In this document: piece by piece, positions 50,720-62,294 of the stretch
Position numbering within the stretch: position 1 is the first letter of the stretch
Layout of the letters: every line of letters starts with the position of its first letter
Assembly: GCA_963678675.1 (NCBI GenBank)
Contig: OY783199.1
Coordinates: 26,161,546-26,225,545, forward strand
Length of the DNA stretch: 64,000 nucleotides
Reading direction: 5' to 3'
DNA from: Xiphydria camelus
Lineage: Eukaryota; Arthropoda; Insecta; Hymenoptera; Xiphydriidae
Notes under the pieces: model-generated
What the model saw: the letters and a program-made list of their open reading frames with translations, nothing else
Told to the model about the DNA's origin: nothing
Databases searched by the model: none
Translations under genes and position numbers: made by a program

Positions 50720-53547
50720 GCTACATTTTTCCATCAGTTTCGCATTCAACTAGACCTTTTCTCTCAGCGCGTAATTCACGTACCAAAGCATCCGTATAAT
50801 CGCGAAGTAAGCACGTACGCGTCTCGCGGCAGCCCTCAAGGCATTCCCTCCGCTCAGTATGGGTGCCTAACGGGTCGCGCGGCCAAGTATCGTTCGTGCG
50901 AGGCGTACGTATTGAGATATTCGCCATCGTCGTACGCACGCGCGCTGGTGATCGCGGCGTGTCAGTAGTGTGTACGGCTCGGTTCGCGGTGAGTCACGCC
51001 GGGAAGGTGCGTTCTACCGTCTGGAGAGCGTTACGGGCGTGAGAAAAAATGCCAACAGAGGCGAATGAGTCACTTCGATCGGCGCGCTCTCTCCCGGGGA
51101 AGATACTACGGCGCGGGGTACGTCTCGGACGATATTCGAGCGCGATCGATCGCTCGTTCAACCGTGATTATTCTGCGGAGGCGGGATCCCATCGTCACAC
51201 CCCACCGAACGTCTTCACGAATCGACACGCGGACTTCACAGCAACGGGCAGAGCGATCGCTCGGACGCGACCGCTGAATCCGAGGCGTGTGAATGAACTT
51301 ACGAATGAATGGACGACGACGAGTGTACGAGCGGAATGAATGAATCGTGAATCATCGACGGCAGGAAGGGCAAGGTCGACCCGCGCGTCTCACTGGACGC
51401 GTAACGACACGCGCCGCATACGCGTTACCGCACCGAGCGTTATATGCACGAACGTTATCAAATGCGGTCCGCGGTTTGTCATCGCGGTACGAGGGCGTCG
51501 AACGAGCTCCGGCGAGGACGCCGTTCGCTCTTTTCCGCGAGACGATGTGATACGAGGATCTCGCGGTTGCGCGGTTGATCTCGACGCGATATATTCCAAA
51601 AGCGATCAAACGTCGCATCGCTCGTTATCTCATTCAGCTCGAACCGCATCGTCGCCGCGGGCTACGTCTGCTCGTCGCAGCTGCATTCTTTCGAGGGGAT
51701 GAATTCGGATGAATGAAAAAAATTAAAGAAGCAGCGGAGATCGCGCGATTACGGGATGAGTCACTCCCGAGACATTCGTTGGGACGACGCCGCGCGTGGA
51801 AAGGGGAGAAGACGGTTCCCGCGAAGGGCGGTTGGCGCGCTATAGAGGCCCTGGGCGATGCACCGTGAGTCACGGAGGAATTCGATCGGTGCGGGCACCT
51901 TTCTCTGGGTCAGTAGACCGCGCCTCGTCGACACAGTGGAATTTCGGCGGGAACGATGAGAGGGACCACCTCCCCGAGGACGAGGGGTCTCCTTCCGCCG
52001 GCACGCATAGAGAAAGAGGACGAGGGGAGCGTCGGAATTTCTGGCGAGTCGAGACTCTCGCGCGAAAAATTCCAACGTAGGTACCGACGTCGGGTCGGCG
52101 ACGTAATTTCCCCGATTTCCGGTGTTTTATCCGATCGAACGCCGCGGCGACGGTCGTCGTTCGTTTTGTGAGGAAGCGCGCTCTGAGGTCGTCGCGGCAT
52201 TCCGAGAATTGTTTGCCAGCCCGCGACGCTTATCGGGCGACGTTGCGCGATAAGGTGCGTCGATCGGATTATTATATAAGCCAAAAGGTACACATTACGA
52301 ATCACGAAGCGCGTGTACGGATAATAAATGTGTTATGCGAGAAGGAGAAGAAATTGCACAATTAATTGGAGCGATTGAGATTCGGGGGGAAAAAATGCGA
52401 ATACGATCCGATCTATGAGATGTATTATTGAAATAAGCAAAAACTATTCGATGTTATATAATAGATATTTATAATTCTCAATTTAAGACTATCTGGCTTC
52501 CTATTCACGTTTTCTATAGCTATGTATCATTTCTTATCAACGCATAAAACGAAGAGCAGTCGTGGAGAAAAGTCGACAAAGCAAAGTAGCTGGTGACTCC
52601 AAACGATCGCGACACGTGTTATACCGCGAATATCAATATTACGTCAATGGATACCCCGGCTTATCTTGCCAAAACTGCGACGCCAGGGCCCGTTTAATCA
52701 TCGACGATTATTGTAACGACATTACGTAACTCTGTATTCGTCACTGTTAAAAATTACGCGTTCCCATCGACGTGTGCGACGACGGTATAATTTTATCCGA
52801 CCCCTCGGCAGTCTCCGCGTCACGTCATCAACGACGTTTCGATCTTCTAATCTTAACCCCACGGATAAGATTAAGGACCGCTACCGAGAAAATTATACGT
52901 ATCCTAAAAATTCGATATTTAACCGCCTTTCTCGCGCAAGAAATAGGCATCTGCTGAAACGTGTGCTCTGATATGTATCGCATTAGACTCTTTTTTTCCA
53001 CACCGCGTGTATACGCGCTCGCAAACGTTTAATCTCCTTTTGCAAAAATAACGGAACCTCGACGTCGCCAATGGCGCTATTTTCATGCGACAAATAAGTC
53101 GCAACCGACGGACGGAGAAGAGCGACTAAAGAGTTCCCGGAAAAGGAGCTTCGCGGTACACACCGCGCGTGAAGTCGTCGACGAAACTCGTGCGCGACAA
53201 TGATGGACATGAATGGGAGCTCCTCCGCGCAGGGGAACGGCGGGAGTTGCTCGGTGGGGGCGAGAAAGATAGGGAGACTCGTGTAGCGTGAGTCATCCTG
53301 ACGACGACGATCGTCGAGAGAAACCTTCATGTAAATACGTACAACGCGACACGACTAACGATCTCCACCGTAAGTACGACTAGACAAGGAGGCACGCGCC
53401 GTGTACCACCGATGATCCTGACTCGAAGGGCAGGGGGTGGAATTCTTACTCCTTTTGGCAATATACAGAGTTACGCGTATCGTTATCGATATGGGAAGTA
53501 GATATGAGCTTTTGGACGTTTTGGAAAAAATCGTAATTTTTCGAATC
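50720..53547. other. CpG-rich non-coding region
   Basis: No supported gene. A sequence resembling an arthropod initiator followed by a GT donor near 50966-50995 is too weak to call. Confidence 0.4.
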
Positions 53548-53748
53548 GATCACTCCAGATCTTATGTATTTTTTCGCGTTGATTTTAAAAATCACCGATA
53601 TACTGAGCCAATCTTAAAGGAACACCGAGATATCGATGATTTTCTGGGAGAAATTTTTTTTTTTTTTTCATAAAATTATTGATATCATGACAATATTGTA
53701 TTGGTCTTCGGAATCGGTATAAAAAAATACACGAGATGGGGTAGTCGA
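53548..53748. repeat. Dispersed AT-rich repeat, copies 2 and 3 (inverted pair)
   Basis: 53548-53690 (starting gatcactccagatcttatgt) matches the repeat at 24612-24775 in block order, on the opposite strand. 53702-53748 holds a shorter inverted copy of its first block, so the pair can fold. Confidence 0.6.
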
Positions 53749-54803
53749 GAATTAAATTTTTATAAAAATATCGATTTTCTCGAAAATATCAAGTAACCCT
53801 TGACACTTTGAATAATCGATTCTACATATTCCGAGGAACTAATTGCTCGCGGCAGGCTGCTTCTTCGCGAAGAATTATCTCAACAGTCAGATTAAAGAAA
53901 AAAAAGAAGATTCCATTCATCGTAAATATTGTATACGTAGATCTCACGAATACCTGGATCGTCTTCCGCATCGTAATTCAAATGGAAATCCCGGAGTGCT
54001 CACTCACCTGAAACACAAAGAGCGTCCCATTCATAAATTTAAGGCACGCGAATGTAATGAGACGTGAATTACAATATGAAAGGAGGTAGGAACAGCGGAG
54101 CAACCGCTACAGTACTCGCGCAGCGCGCAGCGTTCCGTACCGGCACCGAACGAAGGACCCGAGTCCTCTCTCGCGCGAGAAGTTCGTCTCTCCGGCGAAT
54201 AAAAACGAAAAGGAAGAGAGAACACGATTGCGCGACGTCGCAACGGTGAGTTTCGCCCGCCGAAACCTCGTCGAGAGGTGACTAATTGCGCGGGACCGCT
54301 AATTACAACAACCAGAGGATAAGGGTAAGGAGGAGGAGGAGGAGCAGAGCGCAAGAGAAACGAGATACGGTGGCGCGGGACACGTGGGCGTAGCTAATCA
54401 CCGGCGGCGCCTCGTGGGCGCCTCTCGCACCGCGGAACCGTAGGTACGTGTGCCGCTGGAGTTAACCTCCGCGCGAAAAAAGAAGCGATCGTAAACCCCG
54501 AGGTAAACGACACTCGCCACGCGCGACTAAACGAAGCCACGACGACGTAACAGCGCCGATATCCGGACACCTCTGTCGCGCTCGGGCGTCACGCGGTAGA
54601 ATCGCGACCGGTTTGCTCCGCCTGTAAAGATATAATCCTGAGAGTGGACCCTCGCAATTAGGACGTTACGAGGATCTTTCCGTGAGGTCGTTTCGTCGGA
54701 GGAGCACGCCACTAGCGGCACGGAGTTCGAAGGCCGTTTGTTCGGGGAAACCGATATGCGCGTGTCGCGCGCGATGATTGGTTGGTTGCAAGCGGATTTC
54801 GCG

Positions 54804-55712
54804 GTAAGTGGTTTAATAGCAAATAACGAATGTATGGCCGAATGTATGAGGAGTCGTTTGTTCTCGTATACTGAAACTAACTCTTCCCAAGAGCGCAGAA
54901 AATTCGCGGCGGTAAGTGTTACAAATTTTACGTACTGAGCTGCAGTGCCGGTGAGGCTTGATTTGAGATATTGCAGCTTTTCCACAGGGGAGAGCTGCTC
55001 GTTGGCTATGATAAGAGACGTAAAAAGATCGCGGAAAGGACGCCATTCCACATAGTTACCGCTGAATTTCGGCAAATCGATGCGAGGTAGTCGTTTGTGA
55101 TACGCTGTGGTATATTCTCTATTGAAGGATGCCGGACTCTGTGATGTCGATCCAGCCGGCGAAGGCTGAGGTTCCAACGTCTCCTTGATTGCGAGCATCT
55201 CCGCTCGTGCATTGACGTATGCTGATTCACATTCGTCGTATAGGGCGTCCTTGAAGTAAGGCTCCTTGAGTAAAGCCTTGCGTGTCTCACCTGTCGCTTC
55301 AGCTCTGGCGACACAAAGCTTATTATGGTTGGCTTGGAATTGCTCCCAATTGGAAGTAACGGTGACGAGACGAGTTTCGATGTGATGTTTCGTAATATTA
55401 GCGACGCCAAGTTTCTTTAAATTTGTTACGGAGCGTTTGATGAGTCCGAGAAGATCGTTCTGTTTATCAAAAATAATTTCAGCGGTAGCCATTACGCCAA
55501 AATTTTGAGAGTGTTCGTAAAGTCAATCGGTGAGATGCACGCACACTAATAAAGTCTCACTGATATTTAGTGTACAATTAGTCACCTACACAACGCGCGA
55601 CTGAGGTAAACAGCCCGAGATATTACTGCGAGGTCACTGATTGTTTTCTCACACGAATTTGAAACACGCGATTTTCGAATTTTCAACGGATCCGGCTCGA
55701 AGGACCATTAAA
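54804..55712 (-). mobile_element. 5' fragment of a second BEL/Pao copy (leader and gag start)
   Basis: Matches 60904-61812 at a constant offset of 6100 bp with three differences that I can see (55436, 55517, 55530). It carries the leader and the first roughly 230 codons of the gag-pol frame, then breaks abruptly at 54804 into unrelated DNA. The frame reads on to 54527 by chance. With the LTR at 55713-56194 it forms the start of a second element in the same orientation, directly downstream of the complete one. Confidence 0.88.
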
Positions 55713-56194
55713 TGTATAGACATACTAAAGTTTGTTTCATCCGCTGGTATCGATAATTGAGAATGAAGCGAGAGCGTGCAAGTTATGAGAGAGCGTGTTT
55801 GATAGCGAGCGCGAGTATTTTGAGAAGAGAGAGAGTGAGTGAGCGAGCACGCGCGAGGCACTTCGCGTATGCACTTCCTTGGCTACACTTAGTCTGCGTA
55901 GAACCAACTGCGATCTCACGAGGCACTTCTGCGGCAGCGATGCACTGGAAAACTGGAAGAAAGCGGCGAGGGAGCAATGAAAGCCGCGAGAACACTTTAA
56001 GAATATTTAATACAGAAGTGAAGTATACACGACTCGACGAAGGACTTTGATAGACTGACTGATGTGCCGGCGACCGATCTAGGCGCTCCGTCCGAGAGCG
56101 TACCAACAAAAAAAAGTAAACAAGGCTCGGACAGAGTACCGAGAGACTCGTCCTAACTTCGTTTCTATAAATCAGGAATATTCTTGCTCGAACA
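55713..56194 (-). repeat. BEL/Pao 3' LTR (also 5' LTR of the truncated second copy)
   Basis: 482 bp, identical by eye to 61813-62294. Shared between two tandem elements. Confidence 0.9.
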
Positions 56195-56249
56195 TTCCGC
56201 CGGCCTCGGCGATGAAGGCATCGCCGAAATCCCAAATTTAGAGCGAATT

Positions 56250-56489
56250 CTAAGGTTCCCCCTTGGACTCGGTGGCATCGGCGATTGGTAGTAAGCAGAG
56301 TTTCGTTATAGGCCTCTTGTAGGTGGAGGCCTGAGTGCGTACTGTCGCAATCCTGACAAGGCCGTCAGCTCCGGGATGTACAGCGAGTACTCTTGCTAGG
56401 GGCCACTTTGTTGGCGGATAGCGTTCATCCGCGATAAGGACTAAGGCTCCCACCTTGAGATTTTGAGCGCGTTGTCGCCACTTTGACAT
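56250..56489 (-). pseudogene. Detached C-terminal (DUF5641-like) end of BEL/Pao pol
   Basis: 79-residue open frame in register with the gag-pol frame, separated from it by the TAA at 56493 and one further codon. It has the usual end-of-pol motifs (GALVLIADERYPPTKWPLARV, with PITKLCLLP near the end). It is unlikely to be translated on its own. Confidence 0.82.
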
Positions 56490-56492
56490 TCC

Positions 56493-59400
56493 TTAGAGAC
56501 GTTGTAAGTACTCCGAAGACCAACGATGCCAAACTTGTTCCACCATTTGGCGCAGATGCTGCCAGCGAGACAGACGTGACTGTGGCACGTCTGTTAGGGA
56601 GGGTTCAGGTACGGTATTAAGAGCTGTACCGATTAAAAAATGTCCGGGGGTCAAGGCTTCGAGATCGGAGGAGTCATTTGTCATTGGACAGATAGGCTTC
56701 GAGTTGAGTACAGCTTCGATTTGTACTAGTAAAGTCGACATTTCCTCATAAGTGAGGATGGTGTCGCCGATGACTCTTTTGATATGAAATTTAACTGACT
56801 TAACAGCTGCTTCCCATTTTCCTCCGAAATGGGGTGCGGAGGGAGGATTGAATCTCCAGAAGGTACCGTCGTTGGCGAGAAGACTAGCTAGCTGTTGTAG
56901 CTCAGATGAAGTCTTGGCGAAAAGCTTCCTCAATTCCGCGTCAGCTCCAATTAGATTAGTACCGCAGTCGCTGTAAAGTTCAGTACAAATACCACGCCTT
57001 CCAGTGAAGCGTTTGAAGGCAGATAAGAACCCAGCAGTTGTATAGTCTGTTGTAACCTCGAGGTGTACGGCTGAGGTTACGAAGCATACAAAGACGACTA
57101 AGTAGCCCTTGTAAGTTTTGCTTCCACGTCCTCTCCAGGTCTTTAGGGTGAATGGGCCAGCGTAGTCCACTCCGGTGCGAGCAAAAGGTCTAGCGGGCGA
57201 AATTCTGCTCGGAGGAAGTTGACCCATGAGTTGATTAGCCGTTACTGCTCGGTGGCGAGTGCAAATTACGCATCGACGCACGTAGGTGCGAACGGGAACC
57301 CGGCCTCCGATTATCCAATATGTCCTCCTGATAAAGACTAACATAGCCTGAGTGCCGCCATGCAGAGTAGAGCGATATGCATTCTCTAGCACCAAGCTAG
57401 TGAGACTGGACTCCCTGGGAAGTATCAGTGGGTGTTTCGCGTCATAGTCAAGATGCGAGTGAAGAAGCCGCCCACCAACTCGGAGCAATCGGTCCGAGTC
57501 AATGAACGGTGATAAGCTGAGCAAATGATGTGATCGTGGTAGTTCCAGTCCCTGCTTGAGTAACTTCAACTCCTCACCGATATGAGCTTCTTGAGTTTTT
57601 AAGACCCAAAAAAGACGGGCTCGCTTGAGCTCGTGAGGCGTAAGAGGTTCGGAGATAGAAGGACTCGGGTGATTACGAAAGTGATCTGATGCACGATAAC
57701 ATTGAGCAGTAACCCGAAGTAGAGTCTCAAGTCGTGAGTAGCGCTCGATAAGTTCCCAAACTATTGGCAGTGTTGCTCCGCGAGTTGCGGTGATATGACA
57801 ACGTCTCTCCTCGAGATCCGCTCCGCCTTTTGGAGGGCAAACCGATGAAGGCCATAAGGATGCAGGAGAATTTAACCAGTCTGGACCACTCCACCACACT
57901 CGGCTGGTTGCAAGTTCCTGTGGTGACGTTCCTCTCGACGCTAGATCCGCTGGATTGTCCAGACCGGGAACATGATGCCAAGTCGCTTCTGGTAGGCTCT
58001 CCTGTATCAAGGTTACTCGATTACGCACAAATTCCTTCCAACGGGAAGGCTCACTCGTAATCCAATATAGGGTCGTGGATGAATCAGTCCATAAGTGTAT
58101 AGACTCGATATGACACTTGAGCGAACTGCGCAGCTGAGATAAATGCTGCACGAGTAGCAGAGCCGCGGATAACTCAAGACGAGGGATGGTTACCCGCGTT
58201 GACTTCGACTTCCTTGAGCTTGCTGAAGAATGCCTTACTGGGGCGACCTTAGTTTTAGCTGAGACTAAGACGACGCTTACTGCATCGTTCTTAGTAGTCC
58301 GCAGATAAACTGCGGCTCCGAGGGCTACTTGAGAAGCGTCGCAGAACCCATGTAGCTCCACAGATACTGCGACAGGAGATGAATTGAGCCAGCGTGGAAC
58401 TCGAATCATAGAGAGGTTGACTAATCCTGCTTCGTAGTCTTGCCAGCGAGTGAGAAGTGATAGTGGAAGTGGCTCATCCCAGTCCAGCTGCTCTTTCCAA
58501 AGGTCCTGTACGAAAATCTTGGCGCGCACTATAACTGGCGAGATCCACCCTAGAGGATCGAATAGACGCGCTGCTCTGGAAACTATAGCTCGTTTCGTGA
58601 ACACGTCAACCTTCTCGAAGACAGGAGGCGAAAATTGGAAGACATCTTCACGCTGTTGCCAGGCTAATCCAAGCGCGCGTGTTACAGGAGGGTCTCCGAT
58701 ACGTAACGGTACAGCTGGTTCTCGATCTGACGCCGGAAGATCCTCGATTAGCTCATTGTGGCTCGCTGACCATTTTTGCAACATGAATCCGCCGGCCTTG
58801 AAGAGCCCGATAATTTGCTTCACCTTTTTTCGTCCCTCGTGAAGATCATGCGCTCCTGACATAACGTCATCGACGTAGGTGCCTTCTTCTATAACACCGC
58901 GAGTGAGAGGAAATCGATCGCTCTCGTCAATGGCAAGCTGCTGCAGAACCCGATTAGCCAAAAAGGGTGAAGCTGAGATTCCGTAAGTAACAGTATTGAG
59001 AGTGAACTCCGCGATTACTCCTTCCTGGTTTCTCCAGAGAATGCGCTGCCAGTTCCTATCGTCTTGATGGACTAAGATCTGCCGAAACATCTTGGTGACA
59101 TCGGCAGAAAACGCGTAACGGAAGAGTCTCCACTGCGTTATGACTGCAGGCAATGGAGTGAGTAGTTTAGGACCCTCGTGTAGACAGTCGTTCAGTGAGA
59201 TCCCCCGATCTGTTCGCTGGGATCCGTTGAATACGACGCGATAACGCGTGGTCGAACTCGAGTCACGTATCACGCAGTGATGAGGAAGATAGAAAGATTT
59301 TCCTTCTAATTGAGGTAGATCCTTTGCGGGTTCCATGTGGTTTAGATTGAGGTACTCCTGCAGAAATTGATTGTACGCTTCATGTAATACAGGATCAGTG

Positions 59401-61592
59401 TAGAAGCGTTTCTCCATCCTTTGTAACATTTGATGCGCAGCTCGTCGAGAATTTCCAATGTCCTCGGGGATCGACTTAAATGGAATGCGTACTACATAGC
59501 GACCTTCTTGATTTCTGCTATGCGTAGCCGAGAAGTGCTCTTCGCACTGAACTTCTTCTGGAGTTAGTTCTACGGAGCTTTGTTGGAAGCCTTCCTCCTG
59601 CAGCCAAAATTTCTTAAGGAGATTGTCAAGCTTATCATTGTCAGAGCAGTAAAAACTCTGATTTGGCTCTGACTTTGAGGGCGCGGATGCGATGCCCGAG
59701 ACAACCCATCCAAAGGTCGTTTGTTGAGCAATTGGTACGTTAGCTGCTCCCTTTCGAACGCCAACCTGCAACGCACTGCCATATATATCAGCGCCTAGAA
59801 TAAGTTCGATCCTTCCAGGCTGAAGAAACTGAGGATCAGCTAATTCAATTCCTGTGAGATGCGGCCATCCATAATCGATGACCTCCTGCGAGGGAAGGTA
59901 CCCTGTGAGTTTCTGCAGGATCGATGCCTTGATCGTGTATTGAGGCTCAGGTTGGGTGCGGGACCGAATGCTCAACTCAACCACACCGCGCGAGGATCGA
60001 GGAGCGTCTGCACCGATACCAATGATCGAAAATGAGGGACGCGTGCGTGGTAGACGGAGTCGTTGCGCTAAGGATTCTGAGATCAGCGATACTTCAGAAC
60101 CCTGATCAAGGAGTGCGCGAACTTCGAGGAACTCGCCGCTATGCGAGGCGATAAGAACGACTGCTGTCGCGAGTAATACAACCTTATGCTCGGACTCAGC
60201 CTTCCGAGCTATATTGACGGCAGCTGGACCATGGGTTGATTGATGAGCTTCGTCAGGAGTCACTGAAGAGTTTGATATTCCTGAAATTACTGGAGCTTCA
60301 GGGATTCGTACTTGTGAAGTTGATGATTGTGAGTTTGACGACTTATGAATGGTCGAGTGGTGCCTGGCTCCGCAAATCTGACAGTTTTTCTGTGAACGAC
60401 ACGCGCGAAGTTGGTGCGGTCCAAGGCAATTGAAACAGAGCTTCTTCTGCGAAATGAATTCGTGGCGCTGCTCGAGTGATTTCGACTGGTACGACGGACA
60501 TGACGCAATGTAATGCGTTCCACTGCAAAGGATGCACTTTTGATTACTCTGTCCTCCTGATGAAGCTATCGTGTGAAGAGTACGAGCAGCTCCTTTACGA
60601 GGTCCAGATGCAGGTCCCGAGTTCTGCAAACTAGTCTTCTTATGATTAGAAGCATGCTCAAACGCCTGTAGGGCTCTAATTCGAGAGATTAAAAATTGTT
60701 TGAGCCTTTCCCATTTAGGAGGCTCTGTTTCTGCTCCAAGCTCGCGTTCCCATTCCTTGACTGATGTTGCGTCGATCTTCGTCACGGCGAGGTAAACGAG
60801 AATATCGTCCCATTGATCGACGGGTCGATCGAGTGACTCGAGCGCATTTAGAGCTTGCATAAACTCTGATAGGAAATCTTCGAGGCCTGAGGCTGACTCG
60901 CGTGTAAGTGGTTTAATAGCAAATAACGAATGTATGGCCGAATGTATGAGGAGTCGTTTGTTCTCGTATACTGAAACTAACTCTTCCCAAGAGCGCAGAA
61001 AATTCGCGGCGGTAAGTGTTACAAATTTTACGTACTGAGCTGCAGTGCCGGTGAGGCTTGATTTGAGATATTGCAGCTTTTCCACAGGGGAGAGCTGCTC
61101 GTTGGCTATGATAAGAGACGTAAAAAGATCGCGGAAAGGACGCCATTCCACATAGTTACCGCTGAATTTCGGCAAATCGATGCGAGGTAGTCGTTTGTGA
61201 TACGCTGTGGTATATTCTCTATTGAAGGATGCCGGACTCTGTGATGTCGATCCAGCCGGCGAAGGCTGAGGTTCCAACGTCTCCTTGATTGCGAGCATCT
61301 CCGCTCGTGCATTGACGTATGCTGATTCACATTCGTCGTATAGGGCGTCCTTGAAGTAAGGCTCCTTGAGTAAAGCCTTGCGTGTCTCACCTGTCGCTTC
61401 AGCTCTGGCGACACAAAGCTTATTATGGTTGGCTTGGAATTGCTCCCAATTGGAAGTAACGGTGACGAGACGAGTTTCGATGTGATGTTTCGTAATATTA
61501 GCGACGCCAAGTTTCTTTAAATTTGTTACGGAGCGCTTGATGAGTCCGAGAAGATCGTTCTGTTTATCAAAAATAATTTCAGCGGTAGCCAT
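56493..61592 (-). CDS. BEL/Pao gag-pol polyprotein (C-terminally truncated)
   Basis: 1699 residues in one frame. In order: gag-like DUF1759 region (PKFSGNYVEWRPFRDLF near 145-160, SPVEKLQYLKSSL after it); zinc knuckles starting at C386 (CFNCLGPHQLRACRSQKNC pattern); a retropepsin-like protease with D493-Q-G-S; reverse transcriptase with Y906-V-D-D; an RNase H-like part (GFCDASQVALGAAVYL); the integrase zinc finger (HGGTQAML, CVICTRH); and the integrase core with the D, D, E triad at about D1476, D1542 and E1594. The frame ends at TAA 56493-56495, whereas the family normally continues into a DUF5641 C-terminal region. That region is present just downstream in the same frame, so this copy is probably defective in integrase. 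Start ATG at 61592. Confidence 0.93.
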   Translation of the reverse strand: MATAEIIFDKQNDLLGLIKRSVTNLKKLGVANITKHHIETRLVTVTSNWEQFQANHNKLCVARAEATGETRKALLKEPYFKDALYDECESAYVNARAEMLAIKETLEPQPSPAGSTSQSPASFNREYTTAYHKRLPRIDLPKFSGNYVEWRPFRDLFTSLIIANEQLSPVEKLQYLKSSLTGTAAQYVKFVTLTAANFLRSWEELVSVYENKRLLIHSAIHSLFAIKPLTRESASGLEDFLSEFMQALNALESLDRPVDQWDDILVYLAVTKIDATSVKEWERELGAETEPPKWERLKQFLISRIRALQAFEHASNHKKTSLQNSGPASGPRKGAARTLHTIASSGGQSNQKCILCSGTHYIASCPSYQSKSLEQRHEFISQKKLCFNCLGPHQLRACRSQKNCQICGARHHSTIHKSSNSQSSTSQVRIPEAPVISGISNSSVTPDEAHQSTHGPAAVNIARKAESEHKVVLLATAVVLIASHSGEFLEVRALLDQGSEVSLISESLAQRLRLPRTRPSFSIIGIGADAPRSSRGVVELSIRSRTQPEPQYTIKASILQKLTGYLPSQEVIDYGWPHLTGIELADPQFLQPGRIELILGADIYGSALQVGVRKGAANVPIAQQTTFGWVVSGIASAPSKSEPNQSFYCSDNDKLDNLLKKFWLQEEGFQQSSVELTPEEVQCEEHFSATHSRNQEGRYVVRIPFKSIPEDIGNSRRAAHQMLQRMEKRFYTDPVLHEAYNQFLQEYLNLNHMEPAKDLPQLEGKSFYLPHHCVIRDSSSTTRYRVVFNGSQRTDRGISLNDCLHEGPKLLTPLPAVITQWRLFRYAFSADVTKMFRQILVHQDDRNWQRILWRNQEGVIAEFTLNTVTYGISASPFLANRVLQQLAIDESDRFPLTRGVIEEGTYVDDVMSGAHDLHEGRKKVKQIIGLFKAGGFMLQKWSASHNELIEDLPASDREPAVPLRIGDPPVTRALGLAWQQREDVFQFSPPVFEKVDVFTKRAIVSRAARLFDPLGWISPVIVRAKIFVQDLWKEQLDWDEPLPLSLLTRWQDYEAGLVNLSMIRVPRWLNSSPVAVSVELHGFCDASQVALGAAVYLRTTKNDAVSVVLVSAKTKVAPVRHSSASSRKSKSTRVTIPRLELSAALLLVQHLSQLRSSLKCHIESIHLWTDSSTTLYWITSEPSRWKEFVRNRVTLIQESLPEATWHHVPGLDNPADLASRGTSPQELATSRVWWSGPDWLNSPASLWPSSVCPPKGGADLEERRCHITATRGATLPIVWELIERYSRLETLLRVTAQCYRASDHFRNHPSPSISEPLTPHELKRARLFWVLKTQEAHIGEELKLLKQGLELPRSHHLLSLSPFIDSDRLLRVGGRLLHSHLDYDAKHPLILPRESSLTSLVLENAYRSTLHGGTQAMLVFIRRTYWIIGGRVPVRTYVRRCVICTRHRAVTANQLMGQLPPSRISPARPFARTGVDYAGPFTLKTWRGRGSKTYKGYLVVFVCFVTSAVHLEVTTDYTTAGFLSAFKRFTGRRGICTELYSDCGTNLIGADAELRKLFAKTSSELQQLASLLANDGTFWRFNPPSAPHFGGKWEAAVKSVKFHIKRVIGDTILTYEEMSTLLVQIEAVLNSKPICPMTNDSSDLEALTPGHFLIGTALNTVPEPSLTDVPQSRLSRWQHLRQMVEQVWHRWSSEYLQRL

Positions 61593-61812
61593 TACGCCAA
61601 AATTTTGAGAGTGTTCTTAAAGTCAATCGTTGAGATGCACGCACACTAATAAAGTCTCACTGATATTTAGTGTACAATTAGTCACCTACACAACGCGCGA
61701 CTGAGGTAAACAGCCCGAGATATTACTGCGAGGTCACTGATTGTTTTCTCACACGAATTTGAAACACGCGATTTTCGAATTTTCAACGGATCCGGCTCGA
61801 AGGACCATTAAA

Positions 61813-62294
61813 TGTATAGACATACTAAAGTTTGTTTCATCCGCTGGTATCGATAATTGAGAATGAAGCGAGAGCGTGCAAGTTATGAGAGAGCGTGTTT
61901 GATAGCGAGCGCGAGTATTTTGAGAAGAGAGAGAGTGAGTGAGCGAGCACGCGCGAGGCACTTCGCGTATGCACTTCCTTGGCTACACTTAGTCTGCGTA
62001 GAACCAACTGCGATCTCACGAGGCACTTCTGCGGCAGCGATGCACTGGAAAACTGGAAGAAAGCGGCGAGGGAGCAATGAAAGCCGCGAGAACACTTTAA
62101 GAATATTTAATACAGAAGTGAAGTATACACGACTCGACGAAGGACTTTGATAGACTGACTGATGTGCCGGCGACCGATCTAGGCGCTCCGTCCGAGAGCG
62201 TACCAACAAAAAAAAGTAAACAAGGCTCGGACAGAGTACCGAGAGACTCGTCCTAACTTCGTTTCTATAAATCAGGAATATTCTTGCTCGAACA
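61813..62294 (-). repeat. BEL/Pao 5' LTR
   Basis: 482 bp, identical by eye to the LTR at 55713-56194. It contains the promoter of the element by family knowledge; no TATA box assigned. Confidence 0.9.

Larger units (their letters stand above)
55713..62294 (-). mobile_element. BEL/Pao LTR retrotransposon, near-complete copy
   Basis: Two 482-bp LTRs (55713-56194 and 61813-62294) bound a 5.6-kb interior with a single gag-pol frame. LTRs read TG...CA on the element strand (TGTTCGAGCA start, GTCTATACA end). Five bases inside the 5' LTR lies a probable tRNA primer site, tggtccttcgagccggatc, near 61789-61807. A purine-rich tract (aggccggcggaa) abuts the 3' LTR. No envelope-like frame is seen. A target duplication cannot be read because the left side runs into a second copy. 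Confidence 0.93.

Noticed and set aside
50960..51000. Promoter and short first exon (TCAGT followed by a GT donor)
   Set aside because: Motifs are short and common, the implied exon is about 30 nt and no downstream gene is visible.
54527..54803. Extension of the truncated gag open frame
   Set aside because: Similarity to the intact element stops at 54804; the rest is chance read-through into flanking DNA.
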